Assembly: GCA_945861675.1 (NCBI GenBank)
Contig: CAMAVY010000025.1
Coordinates: 1-32,917 of the forward strand
Origin: Klebsiella pneumoniae
GTDB taxonomy: Bacteria > Pseudomonadota > Gammaproteobacteria > Pseudomonadales > Azotimanducaceae
Reading direction: 5' to 3'
DNA: 32,917 nucleotides
Shown: in pieces, positions 1 to 8,398 of the stretch
Layout of the letters: the number at the start of each line of letters is the position of its first letter
How positions within the stretch are numbered: position 1 is the stretch's first letter
The notes under the pieces: generated by a model
Seen by the model: the letters and a program-made list of their open reading frames with translations, nothing else
What the model was told of the DNA's origin: nothing
Database searches by the model: none
Position numbers and translations under genes: made by a program

Positions 1-2274
1 GTCGAAGCGCGGGCACAGGGTTGGCTGGTGTTCCTGAGTTTCCGGCCCCGCGAAGGCCTGCGCGCGCTTGCCGACATGGCCGTTGACCTTGTGGGCAGTG
101 GTCGTGCCGCGCGCCTGGAACTGCCCGAGCTCAGTCGAGCCGGTGTGGCTGCACTTGTTCAACAGGTGCGAACGGCGCGACACCTGCGCGGCGGCGCTGC
201 GCCTGCATCTGCATCTGTATCTGGGCACGAGATCGATCAGATGCACCGCGACAGCGGCGGCAATCCGTGGTTCGTTGAAGCACTGGCGCGCGGTGATGCC
301 ACGCTGTCTGCGGCACACCAGCACCTGCAGGTGCAGCTGACGCGCATCGAACGTGATCTGCCTGGCGCGATGGCGGTACTCAATGCATTCAGTGTGGTGA
401 CCCGGCCAATCAGCTTCGCGGTGGTGGCGGACATCTGTGGCGGCGATACCAGCCGTTTGCGCGCACTGCTGCAGGTGTTGCGCGACGCCAGGATTCTGGT
501 GGAAACCAACGACACCTGGCAGGTGCGCCAGGAGTTGCTGCGCCAGGCGACGATGGCCGCAATGATCCCTGCCGATGTGCGCGATGCGCATCGCCGCCTT
601 GCAGACGCATTGCTGGAAGAGGGTCGCGCGGCAGAACTGGCCATGCACTTTGCCGCCGCGGGGGACGGGCGCGCTGCAGGTTGGGCACTGCGCGCCGCGC
701 GTGAGGCGATTGCAATGGAGGCCCACGCTGAAGCCTATGCGCAGCTGGTGCGGGCGCTGTCGGGTGAGTTGGCCGGTGAGTTGTCGACGGCCGCTCGGCT
801 GCTCGCGTATGAGCTTGCAGCGACAGAAGCGAGTGCGTTGTTTCGCGTCGAAGAACCCGTCCGCCTCGCGCAGCAGGGTCTTGCACTGGCCGGCGGTGAT
901 CTGGCGGCAGCCGTGCGTCTTGCAACCTCGTTGGCGTTGACACTGCACTGGCGCGGGCAGGTCACGGAAGCAGACGTCTACTGGCGCCGTGCTGCCGAAG
1001 ACGCTGCCAGTCTGGGGCACGCGACGGACGTGGCGCTGATGCATGGGTGGCATGCGCTGTGTCTGATCGTCAGTGAACAGCCGATGCTTGCGCGTGTGGC
1101 GGCGGCAGAGGCACGCGCCGCGATGGCGGGCGCGGATCCTGCGCCCAGCAAGACGTTGCAGCTGGCCACTGCGCTGTCGGACATGGCTGATGCATTGGCG
1201 GACATGAATGCAGGCGTACCCGATGCAACAGCGACCGCGCTGACCGCATTGCACGCCGTGCGTGCGGTTGGCCTTGTGCCCGGCACCATGGCGCAGGCGG
1301 CGTTCTGCAGTACCGGCCTCGTCGCGCTGCAGCTGGATGCGGTCGATGCAGAGGCTGCGGAGCTTGCTGCGACATTGGAGCGTCGTCAGGTGGGTCTGCA
1401 GCTGAGCAATCGGGCCATCCAGGCGTTTGCGGCGTTGCAACGCGGCAACCTTGGACCGATTGCGCTGCCCGACCCGCGCCGCACGCCATTGCCGCCACGT
1501 TCCGGGGTCACCGGCCGAATACTCGCGACACATGCAGTGCGCGAACTGCGCGCGGGAGCACTTGCGGCGGTGGGTGGCTGGCTTGGCGCAGAGACGAATC
1601 CGGACCAGCGCCCGCTTGCCGCCGCAAGCCTCGACATCGCGCGGCTCGAGTACCTGTATCTGCATGCGCCGGACGACGTGCGTGTGTATGCGCAGCAGCT
1701 GTTCGACACGGGCATGCAACAGCAGAATGCGCGCATCTGTGGCGAAGCTGCCGTGTACCTCGCGCGGCAGGGCGTTTCCGTGCCGACGCCCGCCTGGCTA
1801 CATGCGCAGTCGCAACTGCGGCTGTTCTGGCGTTGGGCGCGGGCCATTGTCGAGAAGGACGTCAGCGAACTGCGCAACGTTGCTACAACGCTGGCACACC
1901 TTGGTTGCCCGTACGCATCGGCGCTGGCACTGATCGACGCGGGCGCGCTCAGCGACGCCTATCGGCAACTGCGCGCACTGTCCGCGACGACGCTGCGCGA
2001 GCGCGTGGCCTTATTGATGCGGCAGGCGCGCATTCCTGTGCCGCGTCGAACACGCTCAGCGGTAGCGGCTGATGGGCTCACGGACACCGAGCGCAACCTG
2101 TGTGCACTGGTCGCCCTGGGCCTGAAGAATCGTGAACTTGCGGAACGGCTGCACATGAGTGTGCGCACAGTCGAAACGCACCTGTCGAACATCTACCGCA
2201 AGACCGCGACAGACAATCGCGCTGCGCTGACGCGCTGGTGGTTGGCGCGCGCCGCTGACAGCGACGCACCGTAG
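1..2274 (+). CDS. LuxR-family (LAL/MalT-like) transcriptional regulator, 5'-truncated by the window edge
   Basis: The reading frame is open from base 1, so the gene starts before the window; a GTG at 28 is internal. The visible part begins in the C-terminal half of an AAA/NACHT-type ATPase module (a strand ending LSFRPREG, then a winged-helix-like segment), followed by a long Ala/Leu-rich helical region resembling TPR-type sensor repeats. The last ~60 residues (about nt 2068-2250) form a LuxR-type helix-turn-helix with the hallmarks LTDTERNL, GLKNRELAERL and SVRTVETHLSNIYRK. This order is typical of large ATP-dependent LuxR regulators (LAL family), which bind an inducer and ATP and then activate promoters. 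The P-loop would lie upstream and cannot be seen. Its target is unknown; the next gene downstream is a decayed S41 peptidase. Stop is TAG. Confidence 0.9.
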   Translation, partial: VEARAQGWLVFLSFRPREGLRALADMAVDLVGSGRAARLELPELSRAGVAALVQQVRTARHLRGGAAPASASVSGHEIDQMHRDSGGNPWFVEALARGDATLSAAHQHLQVQLTRIERDLPGAMAVLNAFSVVTRPISFAVVADICGGDTSRLRALLQVLRDARILVETNDTWQVRQELLRQATMAAMIPADVRDAHRRLADALLEEGRAAELAMHFAAAGDGRAAGWALRAAREAIAMEAHAEAYAQLVRALSGELAGELSTAARLLAYELAATEASALFRVEEPVRLAQQGLALAGGDLAAAVRLATSLALTLHWRGQVTEADVYWRRAAEDAASLGHATDVALMHGWHALCLIVSEQPMLARVAAAEARAAMAGADPAPSKTLQLATALSDMADALADMNAGVPDATATALTALHAVRAVGLVPGTMAQAAFCSTGLVALQLDAVDAEAAELAATLERRQVGLQLSNRAIQAFAALQRGNLGPIALPDPRRTPLPPRSGVTGRILATHAVRELRAGALAAVGGWLGAETNPDQRPLAAASLDIARLEYLYLHAPDDVRVYAQQLFDTGMQQQNARICGEAAVYLARQGVSVPTPAWLHAQSQLRLFWRWARAIVEKDVSELRNVATTLAHLGCPYASALALIDAGALSDAYRQLRALSATTLRERVALLMRQARIPVPRRTRSAVAADGLTDTERNLCALVALGLKNRELAERLHMSVRTVETHLSNIYRKTATDNRAALTRWWLARAADSDAP

Positions 2275-2335
2275 CGGTACCGCCAACATGAATTGCTTCA
2301 GCGTGCTTCGACTTGTTCTGTGTGTTGCTTGCCTC

Positions 2336-2370
2336 GCATCGCATCGCATCGCATCGCATCGCATCGCATC
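2336..2370. repeat. Pentanucleotide microsatellite (GCATC)x7
   Basis: Seven perfect GCATC units, preceded by TC and followed by a degenerate GCTTC. The tract lies just after the hydrophobic leader of the S41 gene and reads as ASHRI repeats. Because 5 is not a multiple of 3, any change of unit number shifts the downstream frame. Such tracts are the classic substrate of slipped-strand phase variation. Confidence 0.95.
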
Positions 2371-2759
2371 GCTTCCTGCCGTCGGCGAATCAGCGCGTGC
2401 CCCGTCGGCAGCAGCAAAGCGCGCAGACTTCGCGCAGTTCGTGCACGACTTCCACGCCGAGGTACGCGCAGCGCGTGGGCATCGTGGTCGGGGACCGTGT
2501 GCTGCGTGTCGATGGTGTGGCACTGCAGGCTGCGGTCAACGCACGGTTGAATTCGACGTTGGCTGCGGCACCTGCAGCGGCAAACGCTGATGAAGGCGCC
2601 CTGCATGGAGAAAAGGTCGCATGGGCTGTGCTGTCGCTGCTCGCGGGCCGTGCCGACGCTGCGCGGCGATTCACGGTGGCGGATCCGCAGGGCCGCTTGC
2701 GCGAGGTTGCATTGCCCGTGCAGCGGCGCTTCGATCGCCCGGCGGGTGCGCTCTCAGTG

Positions 2760-2795
2760 CGGCAATTGCCTCGGCAACTGCCGCGGCAACTGCAG
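2760..2795. repeat. 12-bp tandem repeat, three copies
   Basis: Three successive 12-bp units beginning CGGCAA (one or two mismatches between copies) encode QLPRQLPRQLQ inside the S41 core frame. This is an in-frame local expansion. Confidence 0.85.
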
Positions 2796-3227
2796 GGGGA
2801 AGAGCTGGGGCAGATCGGCGTCATCCGGTTCAACAACTCGCTGGGTGAACAGAGCACGGTGGCGGCATTCGATGCGGCGCTGGCCGGCCTGCACTCCGCG
2901 CGCGGGTTGGTACTTGATCTGCGCGATGTCCCGAGTGGCGGCAACAGCTCGGTGGCGCTCGGGATGCTGGGCAGATTTGTTCACAAGCCGTTGGTCTATC
3001 AGCAGCACCGCATTCCCAACTATGGGCAGGCGGATGTGCAACGCAGCTGGCTGGAGCTGGTCTCTCCACGTGGCGCATTCATCTACGACGGTCCGGTTGT
3101 GGTGCTGGTCAACCACTGGACCGGCAGCATGGGCGAAGGCATGGCGTTGGGCTTCGATGCAATGCAACGCGCCAGCGTCGTGGGTACATCCATGGCACAC
3201 CGCGTGAACGCTGGCCGCCACCAGTTT

Positions 3228-3263
3228 TTGTTGATGAGCTTGTTGATGAGCTTGTCGCTGAGC
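3228..3263. repeat. 12-bp tandem repeat, three copies
   Basis: Two identical copies of TTGTTGATGAGC followed by a third, diverged copy (TTGTCGCTGAGC). They sit where the S41 gene loses its C-terminal core, next to the apparent frame change. Confidence 0.85.
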
Positions 3264-3266
3264 CCG

Positions 3267-3650
3267 CTAACGGTGACGGTGATCCGTTGCTTGAGCGTGC
3301 CGTGCAGGAGCTCGTGCATCTTTCGGCTTTCCTGCATCTTTCGGAAGGGCAGCCTCAACGAACGCCTGCTGCAAGCGCCGATTGAACGCCTCGGCATCGT
3401 TGCGCTCGCGGCTCCAACGCGCCAGCGCCGGGCTCTGCAGTTGCACGGGATGGGCGCCGCTTTCCGGCCGCCCTTCGGGTCGCCTGTCGGGTGGTAGTGG
3501 CAGGCGAATACCCGACGGCCGCGCGGGTCGCGTTCCGTCGATCGCATTGGCGAGGCTGGTCAGAGCGCTTGCAACGGTCTGCCGGAAGCCGGTGAACATG
3601 CCGCTAGCCGTGCCTGTGCCGCGCTTGTTATCCGCTGCTGCTTCGAACAT
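3267..3650 (-). CDS. Hypothetical protein (127 aa)
   Basis: Not recognised. The ATG at 3650 is preceded on the minus strand by a purine-rich AGGGGGGCAGG, a plausible ribosome binding site, and third codon positions are GC-rich as in neighbouring genes. The product starts MFEAAADNKRGTG, has a Pro/Arg-rich middle and a helical, charged C-terminal part containing KDAGKPKDA, which comes from the 18-bp tandem duplication at 3314-3349. It converges on and overlaps the last ~120 bp of the decayed S41 gene. Either it is a real small gene that has grown into decayed DNA, or a chance open frame. No signal peptide or membrane segment is visible. Confidence 0.5.
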   Translation of the reverse strand: MFEAAADNKRGTGTASGMFTGFRQTVASALTSLANAIDGTRPARPSGIRLPLPPDRRPEGRPESGAHPVQLQSPALARWSRERNDAEAFNRRLQQAFVEAALPKDAGKPKDARAPARHAQATDHRHR

Positions 3651-3765
3651 GGCCTGCCCCCCTGTATGTGCCCCGCATTCTTTCGCTGCAGGCAGCACGG
3701 CACAGTCGTGGGACCTACCGATGTTTAACTTTGTTTGCGCGGGCACCTACGTAGATTAGTTTTCG

Positions 3766-3784
3766 CCGTACGGGCACTGTACGG
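3766..3784. promoter_or_regulatory. Inverted repeat upstream of oligopeptidase B, candidate operator
   Basis: CCGTAC and GTACGG form a perfect 6-bp inverted repeat with a 7-bp spacer, 38 bp before the GTG start at 3822. The preceding 40 bp (3720-3765) are AT-richer than the surroundings, as expected of a promoter. No convincing -35/-10 pair could be assigned. Function is inferred from position only. Confidence 0.3.
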
Positions 3785-3821
3785 ACATCAGCGACGATGA
3801 GCGGGATGGAGTGCCAGCAGG

Positions 3822-6107
3822 GTGTTTGAGCATTTGAGCAGGCCGGCAGCGGCGCAGCCGCGCGGGTGTGCGCAGTCGCGCGGGTTTGCGCAGTTGTGCA
3901 GAACGCAGCTGACACGCTGGCTGCTGAGCGGATCGCTGCTTGCGCTGCTTGTGGGGTGCGCGGCGCCAGCGTCAGGGCCCGCGCTGCCCGGCGTCATCGC
4001 AACCGCGCCGGCGCCTGCGGCATATCAGAACGTGCGGCCGCCGAGCGTGGCCAAGCGGCCGTTCATGGTCACCTCGCCAAATGGTGCGCGGTCAGACGAC
4101 TACTACTGGCTGCGCGACGACACACGCACCTCGCCGGAAGTGCTGGACGTGCTGCGTGCCGAGAACCGCTATCGCGACGCCGTGCTGGCACACACTGAAG
4201 CGCTGCAGCAGCAGTTGTTCACTGAACTCACAGGGCGCCTGCAACCCGACGATGCCGCTGTGCCCGTCTATCGCAACGGCTTCTACTACTGGACGCGGTT
4301 CGTGCCCGGCGGCGAGCAACCGGTGTACGTGCGCCGTGCAGATGCGCCAGGCGCGCAGGAGCAGGTGCTGCTGGATGGCAATGCCATGGCGAAGGCGACC
4401 AGCTACTTCAACATTGGCGGCGTTGCGGCCAGCCCGAATGGAAAGTGGCTTGCGTACTGTGTCGATACGACCGGCCGGCGCCAGTACGTTCTGCACGTGA
4501 AGAATCTCGATACCGGCGAAGTGCTGGCCGATTCGGTCGCGAACGTAGAGCCGGATCTGGCGTGGGCCAACGACAATCGCACATTGCTTTACGTCGCCAA
4601 GGATCCGGTCACGCTGCTGTCGACACGCGTGATGAAGCATCGCATTGGATCGGCTGCGGTTGCCGACGCGCTGGTGTACGAAGAAGCAGACCACAGCTAC
4701 TACATCGGGCTGGCGCGCAGTACATCGGACAACATGCTGTTCATTGCCTCGGACAGCACGTTGCAAAGCGAGTGGCGCTACGCCAACGCCGATGACGCGG
4801 CACTCGTGTTCAAGCCGGTGTTGCCGCGCGAGGCGGGACACAAGTACGAGGTCAACCATATTGGCGACGACTTCATCATCCGCACCAACTGGCAGGCCGA
4901 GGGCTTCCGCATCATGCGTGCCGCGGTTGCGCAGAGTCGTGACAAGTCCAGCTGGCGTGAAATCGTGCCGGCGCGTGCGAATACGCTGATCGAATCCTTT
5001 GCCGTGTACCGCGACTTCCTGGCCGTGAATGAGTGGCACAACGGCAAGTTGTCCCTTTGGGTGCGACCCTGGGCGGACGGCAGCTCGAATGCACATGACA
5101 GGTTGCTGACGGCCGATGAGCCTGACTATGCGATGTCGCTGATCGCGACACCGGGCAGCAGCGGCAGTGCTGGACGGCAGTGGTTGCGTTACACGCTTTC
5201 GTCGCTGAAAACGCCCACGACAACGTTCGATCTGGACCTGACCAATGGCGAGCGCATCGAGCGCAAGCGCGAAGCTGTGCTGGGCGGCTTCGATCCGGCG
5301 CTCTACACAACTGAACTGACGTACGTGCCGGTGCGCGACGGCGTTGCCGTGCCGGTGTCTTTGGTGCGTCGCCTTGATACGAAGCTGGATGGCAGCGCGC
5401 CGCTGTTGCAGTACGGCTATGGCTCGTATGGATTGTCCACCGAGCCGAACTTCCGCAGTGACTGGCTGAGCCTGCTCGACCGCGGCTTCGTGGTGGCCAT
5501 CGCGCATGTGCGTGGTGGTCAGGAAATGGGTCGGTCCTGGTACGTCAATGGCAAGCTGTTCAACAAGGTCAACACGTTCAACGACTTCATCGATGTCACG
5601 CGTTATCTGGTGCATCAGCGTTATGTCGCGCCGGACAAGGTATTCGCGCAAGGCGGCAGCGCCGGCGGCCTGCTGATGGGCGCAGTGGCGAACATGGCGC
5701 CGCAGGATTACCGCGGCATCATTGCGCATGTGCCGTTTGTCGACGTGCTCACGACCATGCTTGATGAGAGCATTCCGCTGACGACCAACGAATTCGACGA
5801 ATGGGGCAATCCGCGCGATGCGGATGCCTATGCGTACATGCGCAGCTATTCGCCTTACGACAATGTGGCCGCGCAGAATTACCCAGCTCTGTTCGTGAGC
5901 ACGGGCTTGTGGGACTCACAGGTGCAGTACTTCGAGCCGGCAAAGTGGGTCGCCAGACTGCGCGAAATGAAGACCGACGCGAACCCGCTGGTCTTCAGTG
6001 TCGACATGGAGGCAGGCCATGGCGGCAAGGCAGGTCGCTACGAGCGTTACAGGGACATCGCACGCATCTATTCATTCATGCTCGACTTGCTTGGGATCGT
6101 GAAGTAG
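3822..6107 (+). CDS. Oligopeptidase B-like S9A serine peptidase, predicted lipoprotein
   Basis: S9 prolyl-oligopeptidase family, closest in motif pattern to oligopeptidase B, which cleaves short peptides after Arg/Lys. An N-terminal propeller region (WLRDD near residue 95, repeated blades) is followed by the alpha/beta-hydrolase domain. The catalytic triad is visible: Ser613 in GGSAGG, Asp698 in WDSQV, His733 in GHGGKAGR. The N-terminus carries a hydrophobic stretch ending LLVGC (Cys46), a good lipobox, so the enzyme is probably lipid-anchored in the envelope, whereas classical oligopeptidase B is cytosolic. The start is uncertain: GTG 3822 has a poor ribosome binding site, and an in-frame TTG just before the hydrophobic stretch (CRTQLTRW) is possible. 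Two 18-bp tandem copies (3855-3890) lengthen the leader. The stop codon lies in a 15-bp duplication (6096-6125). Confidence 0.93.
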   Translation: MFEHLSRPAAAQPRGCAQSRGFAQLCRTQLTRWLLSGSLLALLVGCAAPASGPALPGVIATAPAPAAYQNVRPPSVAKRPFMVTSPNGARSDDYYWLRDDTRTSPEVLDVLRAENRYRDAVLAHTEALQQQLFTELTGRLQPDDAAVPVYRNGFYYWTRFVPGGEQPVYVRRADAPGAQEQVLLDGNAMAKATSYFNIGGVAASPNGKWLAYCVDTTGRRQYVLHVKNLDTGEVLADSVANVEPDLAWANDNRTLLYVAKDPVTLLSTRVMKHRIGSAAVADALVYEEADHSYYIGLARSTSDNMLFIASDSTLQSEWRYANADDAALVFKPVLPREAGHKYEVNHIGDDFIIRTNWQAEGFRIMRAAVAQSRDKSSWREIVPARANTLIESFAVYRDFLAVNEWHNGKLSLWVRPWADGSSNAHDRLLTADEPDYAMSLIATPGSSGSAGRQWLRYTLSSLKTPTTTFDLDLTNGERIERKREAVLGGFDPALYTTELTYVPVRDGVAVPVSLVRRLDTKLDGSAPLLQYGYGSYGLSTEPNFRSDWLSLLDRGFVVAIAHVRGGQEMGRSWYVNGKLFNKVNTFNDFIDVTRYLVHQRYVAPDKVFAQGGSAGGLLMGAVANMAPQDYRGIIAHVPFVDVLTTMLDESIPLTTNEFDEWGNPRDADAYAYMRSYSPYDNVAAQNYPALFVSTGLWDSQVQYFEPAKWVARLREMKTDANPLVFSVDMEAGHGGKAGRYERYRDIARIYSFMLDLLGIVK
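3855..3890. repeat. 18-bp tandem duplication in the oligopeptidase B leader
   Basis: Two adjacent 18-bp units (CAGCCGCGCGGGTGTGCG and CAGTCGCGCGGGTTTGCG) add six residues in frame upstream of the lipoprotein signal. Confidence 0.85.
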
Positions 6108-6125
6108 GGCGTCGTGAAGTAGCGC
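6096..6125. repeat. 15-bp tandem duplication across the oligopeptidase B stop codon
   Basis: ATCGTGAAGTAGGGC is followed directly by GTCGTGAAGTAGCGC. The first copy contains the functional TAG stop and the second lies in the intergenic region. Confidence 0.85.
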
Positions 6126-6179
6126 CTGGAAGCATCGAGCGCGCATGCAAGCCGTCTGCAGATATGAACCGCTTTTCAG

Positions 6180-6209
6180 AACGACCAACATCGAAACGAC
6201 CAACATCGA
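6180..6209. repeat. 15-bp perfect tandem duplication before the NTF2-like gene
   Basis: Two identical copies of AACGACCAACATCGA lie just upstream of the GAGGAAAC ribosome binding site of the gene at 6222. It could affect the mRNA leader, but no known function is visible. Confidence 0.9.
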
Positions 6210-6221
6210 GAGGAAACACAC

Positions 6222-6764
6222 ATGACCGACATCGCCGCTGAACTCCAGGCGCTGCGCGCAGAGATCGAACGCCTCAAATCCAAGGATCAGATCCTGCAGC
6301 AGATCACGCGTTATGGACGTGGCCAGGAATGGCTGGATCCCACGCTGATGGATGAAGTGTTCTACGACGACGCACACGTCGACTTTGGTTTCTTTGTCGG
6401 CGTGTGGAAGGACTACAAGCCGGTGCTCATGGAAATCGAAGCATCCGGCGAAACCACATTCCATCTCTGCGCTGCGCCGCAGATCGAGCTGGCAGGTGAC
6501 AACAAGGCGTACGTCGAGGTGTATGGCATCGCGGGTGGCCGTGGCTTCGATGGCAAGACCAACGTATTTGGCGGCCGCTATTTCGATGTATGGGAGCGCC
6601 GCGACACGACCTGGAAGATTGCCAGCCGCGTCTACAAACTGGATTGGCACATCGATCATCAGTTCGCCCAGGGCAGTGCTGTGATGCATCCCGAGCTCGC
6701 GCCTGCAAAACCACGCTCGCCGCAGCATCCGCTGTTCCGGCGCATGGGTGTGGACGTGACATGA
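6222..6764 (+). CDS. SnoaL/NTF2-like fold protein
   Basis: 180 residues. An N-terminal helix with heptad character (ELQALRAEIERLKSKDQIL) precedes an NTF2-like alpha+beta cone: RYGRGQEWLDPTLMDEVFYDDAHVDF, then beta strands ending in GGRYFDVWERRDTTWKIASRVYKLDWH. The pattern matches the SnoaL_4 type, which includes cyclases, dehydratases and ring-hydroxylase small-subunit relatives; the precise reaction cannot be read. GAGGAAAC stands 6-8 bp before the ATG. Its stop overlaps the start of the amidase (ATGA at 6761-6764), so the two are probably translationally coupled and may act on the same substrate. Confidence 0.85.
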   Translation: MTDIAAELQALRAEIERLKSKDQILQQITRYGRGQEWLDPTLMDEVFYDDAHVDFGFFVGVWKDYKPVLMEIEASGETTFHLCAAPQIELAGDNKAYVEVYGIAGGRGFDGKTNVFGGRYFDVWERRDTTWKIASRVYKLDWHIDHQFAQGSAVMHPELAPAKPRSPQHPLFRRMGVDVT

Positions 6765-8332
6765 ACCGGCGGGAGTTCGTAGCCGCTGGCATCGTCATGC
6801 CAGCGCTGCTCGCAGCACCCTTTCCTGTGGCGTCAGAAAGCGCCTGTGGCGAAACAAGAAGAGACCAGATCATGCCAACCGCACCTCGCTCGACCGACGA
6901 CGCCAACGACCTGCTCGAACTGTCCGCGCGTCAGGCGGTTGCCGCGCTGCGCGCAGGCGAGCTGCGGGCCGAGGACTATGCCGAGGCGTTGCTTGCACGG
7001 TGTGCGGCGGGGCAGGTGCTGAACGCGTTCATCACGCTCGATCCGGAACAGGTGCGTGCGGCCGCGCGTGCGGCAGACGTGCTGCGCGCCGCAGGCGGGT
7101 CGTTGGGCGCGTTGCACGGGCTGCCCATCCCCATCAAGGACAGCGTGAACACACAGGGCATGGTGACCACCGCAGGCACGCCGGCATTACGCGAGTTCCG
7201 GCCAGCCGCCGATGCACCCGTAGTGGCAACCTTGCGCAAGGCCGGTGCGCTGGTGCTGGGCAAGACCAATCTGCATGAGCTGTCGTTCGGCTGGACCAGC
7301 GACAACCTTGCCTTCGGTGCCGTGCGCAATCCCTACGACACGCGGCGCATTGCGGGTGGCAGCAGTGGCGGAACCGCCGCCGCCGTTGCTGCGCGCATGG
7401 CGCCGCTTGGCGTGGCTGAGGACACGCAGGGTTCCATTCGTGTGCCCGCCGCGCTCTGTGGCATCTGTGGGCTTCGGCCGACCACCGGGCGTTATCCGTC
7501 CAGCGGCGTTGCGCCCATCACGGCACTGTTCGATCAGGTCGGGCCGCATGCACGCACAGTTGATGACCTCGCACTGTTCGACGAAGTGATCACGGGCGAC
7601 AGCGCACCGATTGCACCGGCGGCGCTTGCAGGCCTGCGGCTGGGTATTCCGCGCGACTACTACTACGCAGGCCTGGACGAGCGCGTTGAGCTGGTCGTGA
7701 ACAAGGCGCTGACAAGACTGCGTGAGGCGGGCGTGACGTTGGTCGAGGTGACGACGCCGCGCCTGGATGAACTGATCGACATGATCACCGGCACAGTGCA
7801 GTTGCACGACGTCGTGCCAGCACTGACGCAATACCTGATCGCATCGGGGTCAACGGTCGGCTTTGCGCAGTTGTTGGCAATGGCCAGCCGCGACGTGAAG
7901 AGTGACCTGGAAAACTATGCGGTCCCTGGCGCGCCGCATGGTGTGTCGGAGCACGCGTATCTGGCGGCACGGGACCGTCACCTGCCAGCGCTGCGCAAGA
8001 TGTTCGCCGACATGTTCGCTAGCACAGGCGTGTCGGCCATCGTGTTTCCTACGACCATGGTCGCCGCAACCACAATCGGCGAAGCAGACACTGTGCTTGT
8101 GCGCGGCAAACGTCTGCCGTTTCCGACCGCGATTGCACGCAACATTGCACCTGGCAGTACGGCCGGCCTGCCTGGGCTTGTGTTGCCCATCGGGCTTACG
8201 CGTAAAGGTGGCTTGCCGGTCAGCCTCGAGTTCGATGCGCCGGTGGGCAACGACAGGGCATTGCTGGGCATCGGTCTTGCGATTGAAAAGGTGTTGGAGC
8301 CGATGCCAGCGCCACCGGCGGTCTGGAAGTAG
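6761..8332 (+). CDS. Amidase signature family hydrolase with Tat-type leader
   Basis: 523 residues. The amidase-signature Lys-Ser-Ser triad is present: Lys126 in PIPIKDS, Ser202 in GGSSGGT and nucleophile Ser225 in DTQGSIRVP. The overall motif string (HELSFGWTSDN, FGAVRNPYD, CGLRPTTGRYPSSGV) resembles indoleacetamide/mandelamide hydrolases, enzymes that hydrolyse aryl-acetamides to the acid and ammonia. The substrate is inferred and not proven. The start at 6761 overlaps the upstream stop (ATGA) and yields a leader NRREFVAAGIV with the twin arginines and hydrophobic core of a Tat signal, implying a periplasmic enzyme. A second ATG at 6872 (MPTAPRS) would give a cytosolic form. A TAG stop is followed 66 bp later by the next gene. 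Confidence 0.9.
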   Translation: MNRREFVAAGIVMPALLAAPFPVASESACGETRRDQIMPTAPRSTDDANDLLELSARQAVAALRAGELRAEDYAEALLARCAAGQVLNAFITLDPEQVRAAARAADVLRAAGGSLGALHGLPIPIKDSVNTQGMVTTAGTPALREFRPAADAPVVATLRKAGALVLGKTNLHELSFGWTSDNLAFGAVRNPYDTRRIAGGSSGGTAAAVAARMAPLGVAEDTQGSIRVPAALCGICGLRPTTGRYPSSGVAPITALFDQVGPHARTVDDLALFDEVITGDSAPIAPAALAGLRLGIPRDYYYAGLDERVELVVNKALTRLREAGVTLVEVTTPRLDELIDMITGTVQLHDVVPALTQYLIASGSTVGFAQLLAMASRDVKSDLENYAVPGAPHGVSEHAYLAARDRHLPALRKMFADMFASTGVSAIVFPTTMVAATTIGEADTVLVRGKRLPFPTAIARNIAPGSTAGLPGLVLPIGLTRKGGLPVSLEFDAPVGNDRALLGIGLAIEKVLEPMPAPPAVWK

Positions 8333-8398
8333 TCAATCAATCAACTCAGATGGCGCGTTGCAGGCATGGCCAGCACGGCTGATCCAGGGAGCACTGCA

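Larger units (their letters stand above)
2288..3385 (+). pseudogene. Decayed S41 (C-terminal-processing-like) peptidase gene
   Basis: The S41 fold is recognisable, but not in one frame. The only ATG leader (2288, MNCFSVLRLVLCV, signal-peptide-like) reads on in frame to about 2460 (DFAQFVHDFHAEV). The PDZ-like piece (VGDRVLRVDG) and catalytic core (GLVLDLRDVPSGG, then VVLVNHWTGSMGEG with the putative catalytic Ser, then VVGTSMA) lie in another frame, about 2470-3200. The conserved tail (NGDGDPLLERAVQEL, 3269-3313) returns to the first frame and stops at 3383-3385. Segments normally present before the PDZ region and after the GTSMA motif are missing. Frame changes, deletions and local tandem duplications (2336-2370, 2760-2795, 3228-3263, 3314-3349) point to a pseudogene. 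A sequencing artefact cannot be excluded. The longest single frame (from a TTG at 2313) gives a 394-residue product that is unlikely to be a working peptidase. Confidence 0.75.

Noticed and set aside
2336-2370. CRISPR-like repeat array
   Set aside because: Units are 5 bp and contiguous without spacers; a microsatellite.
4092-5729. 545-codon minus-strand open frame opposite oligopeptidase B
   Set aside because: Shadow of a high-GC gene; the opposite strand carries the full S9 triad and lipobox.
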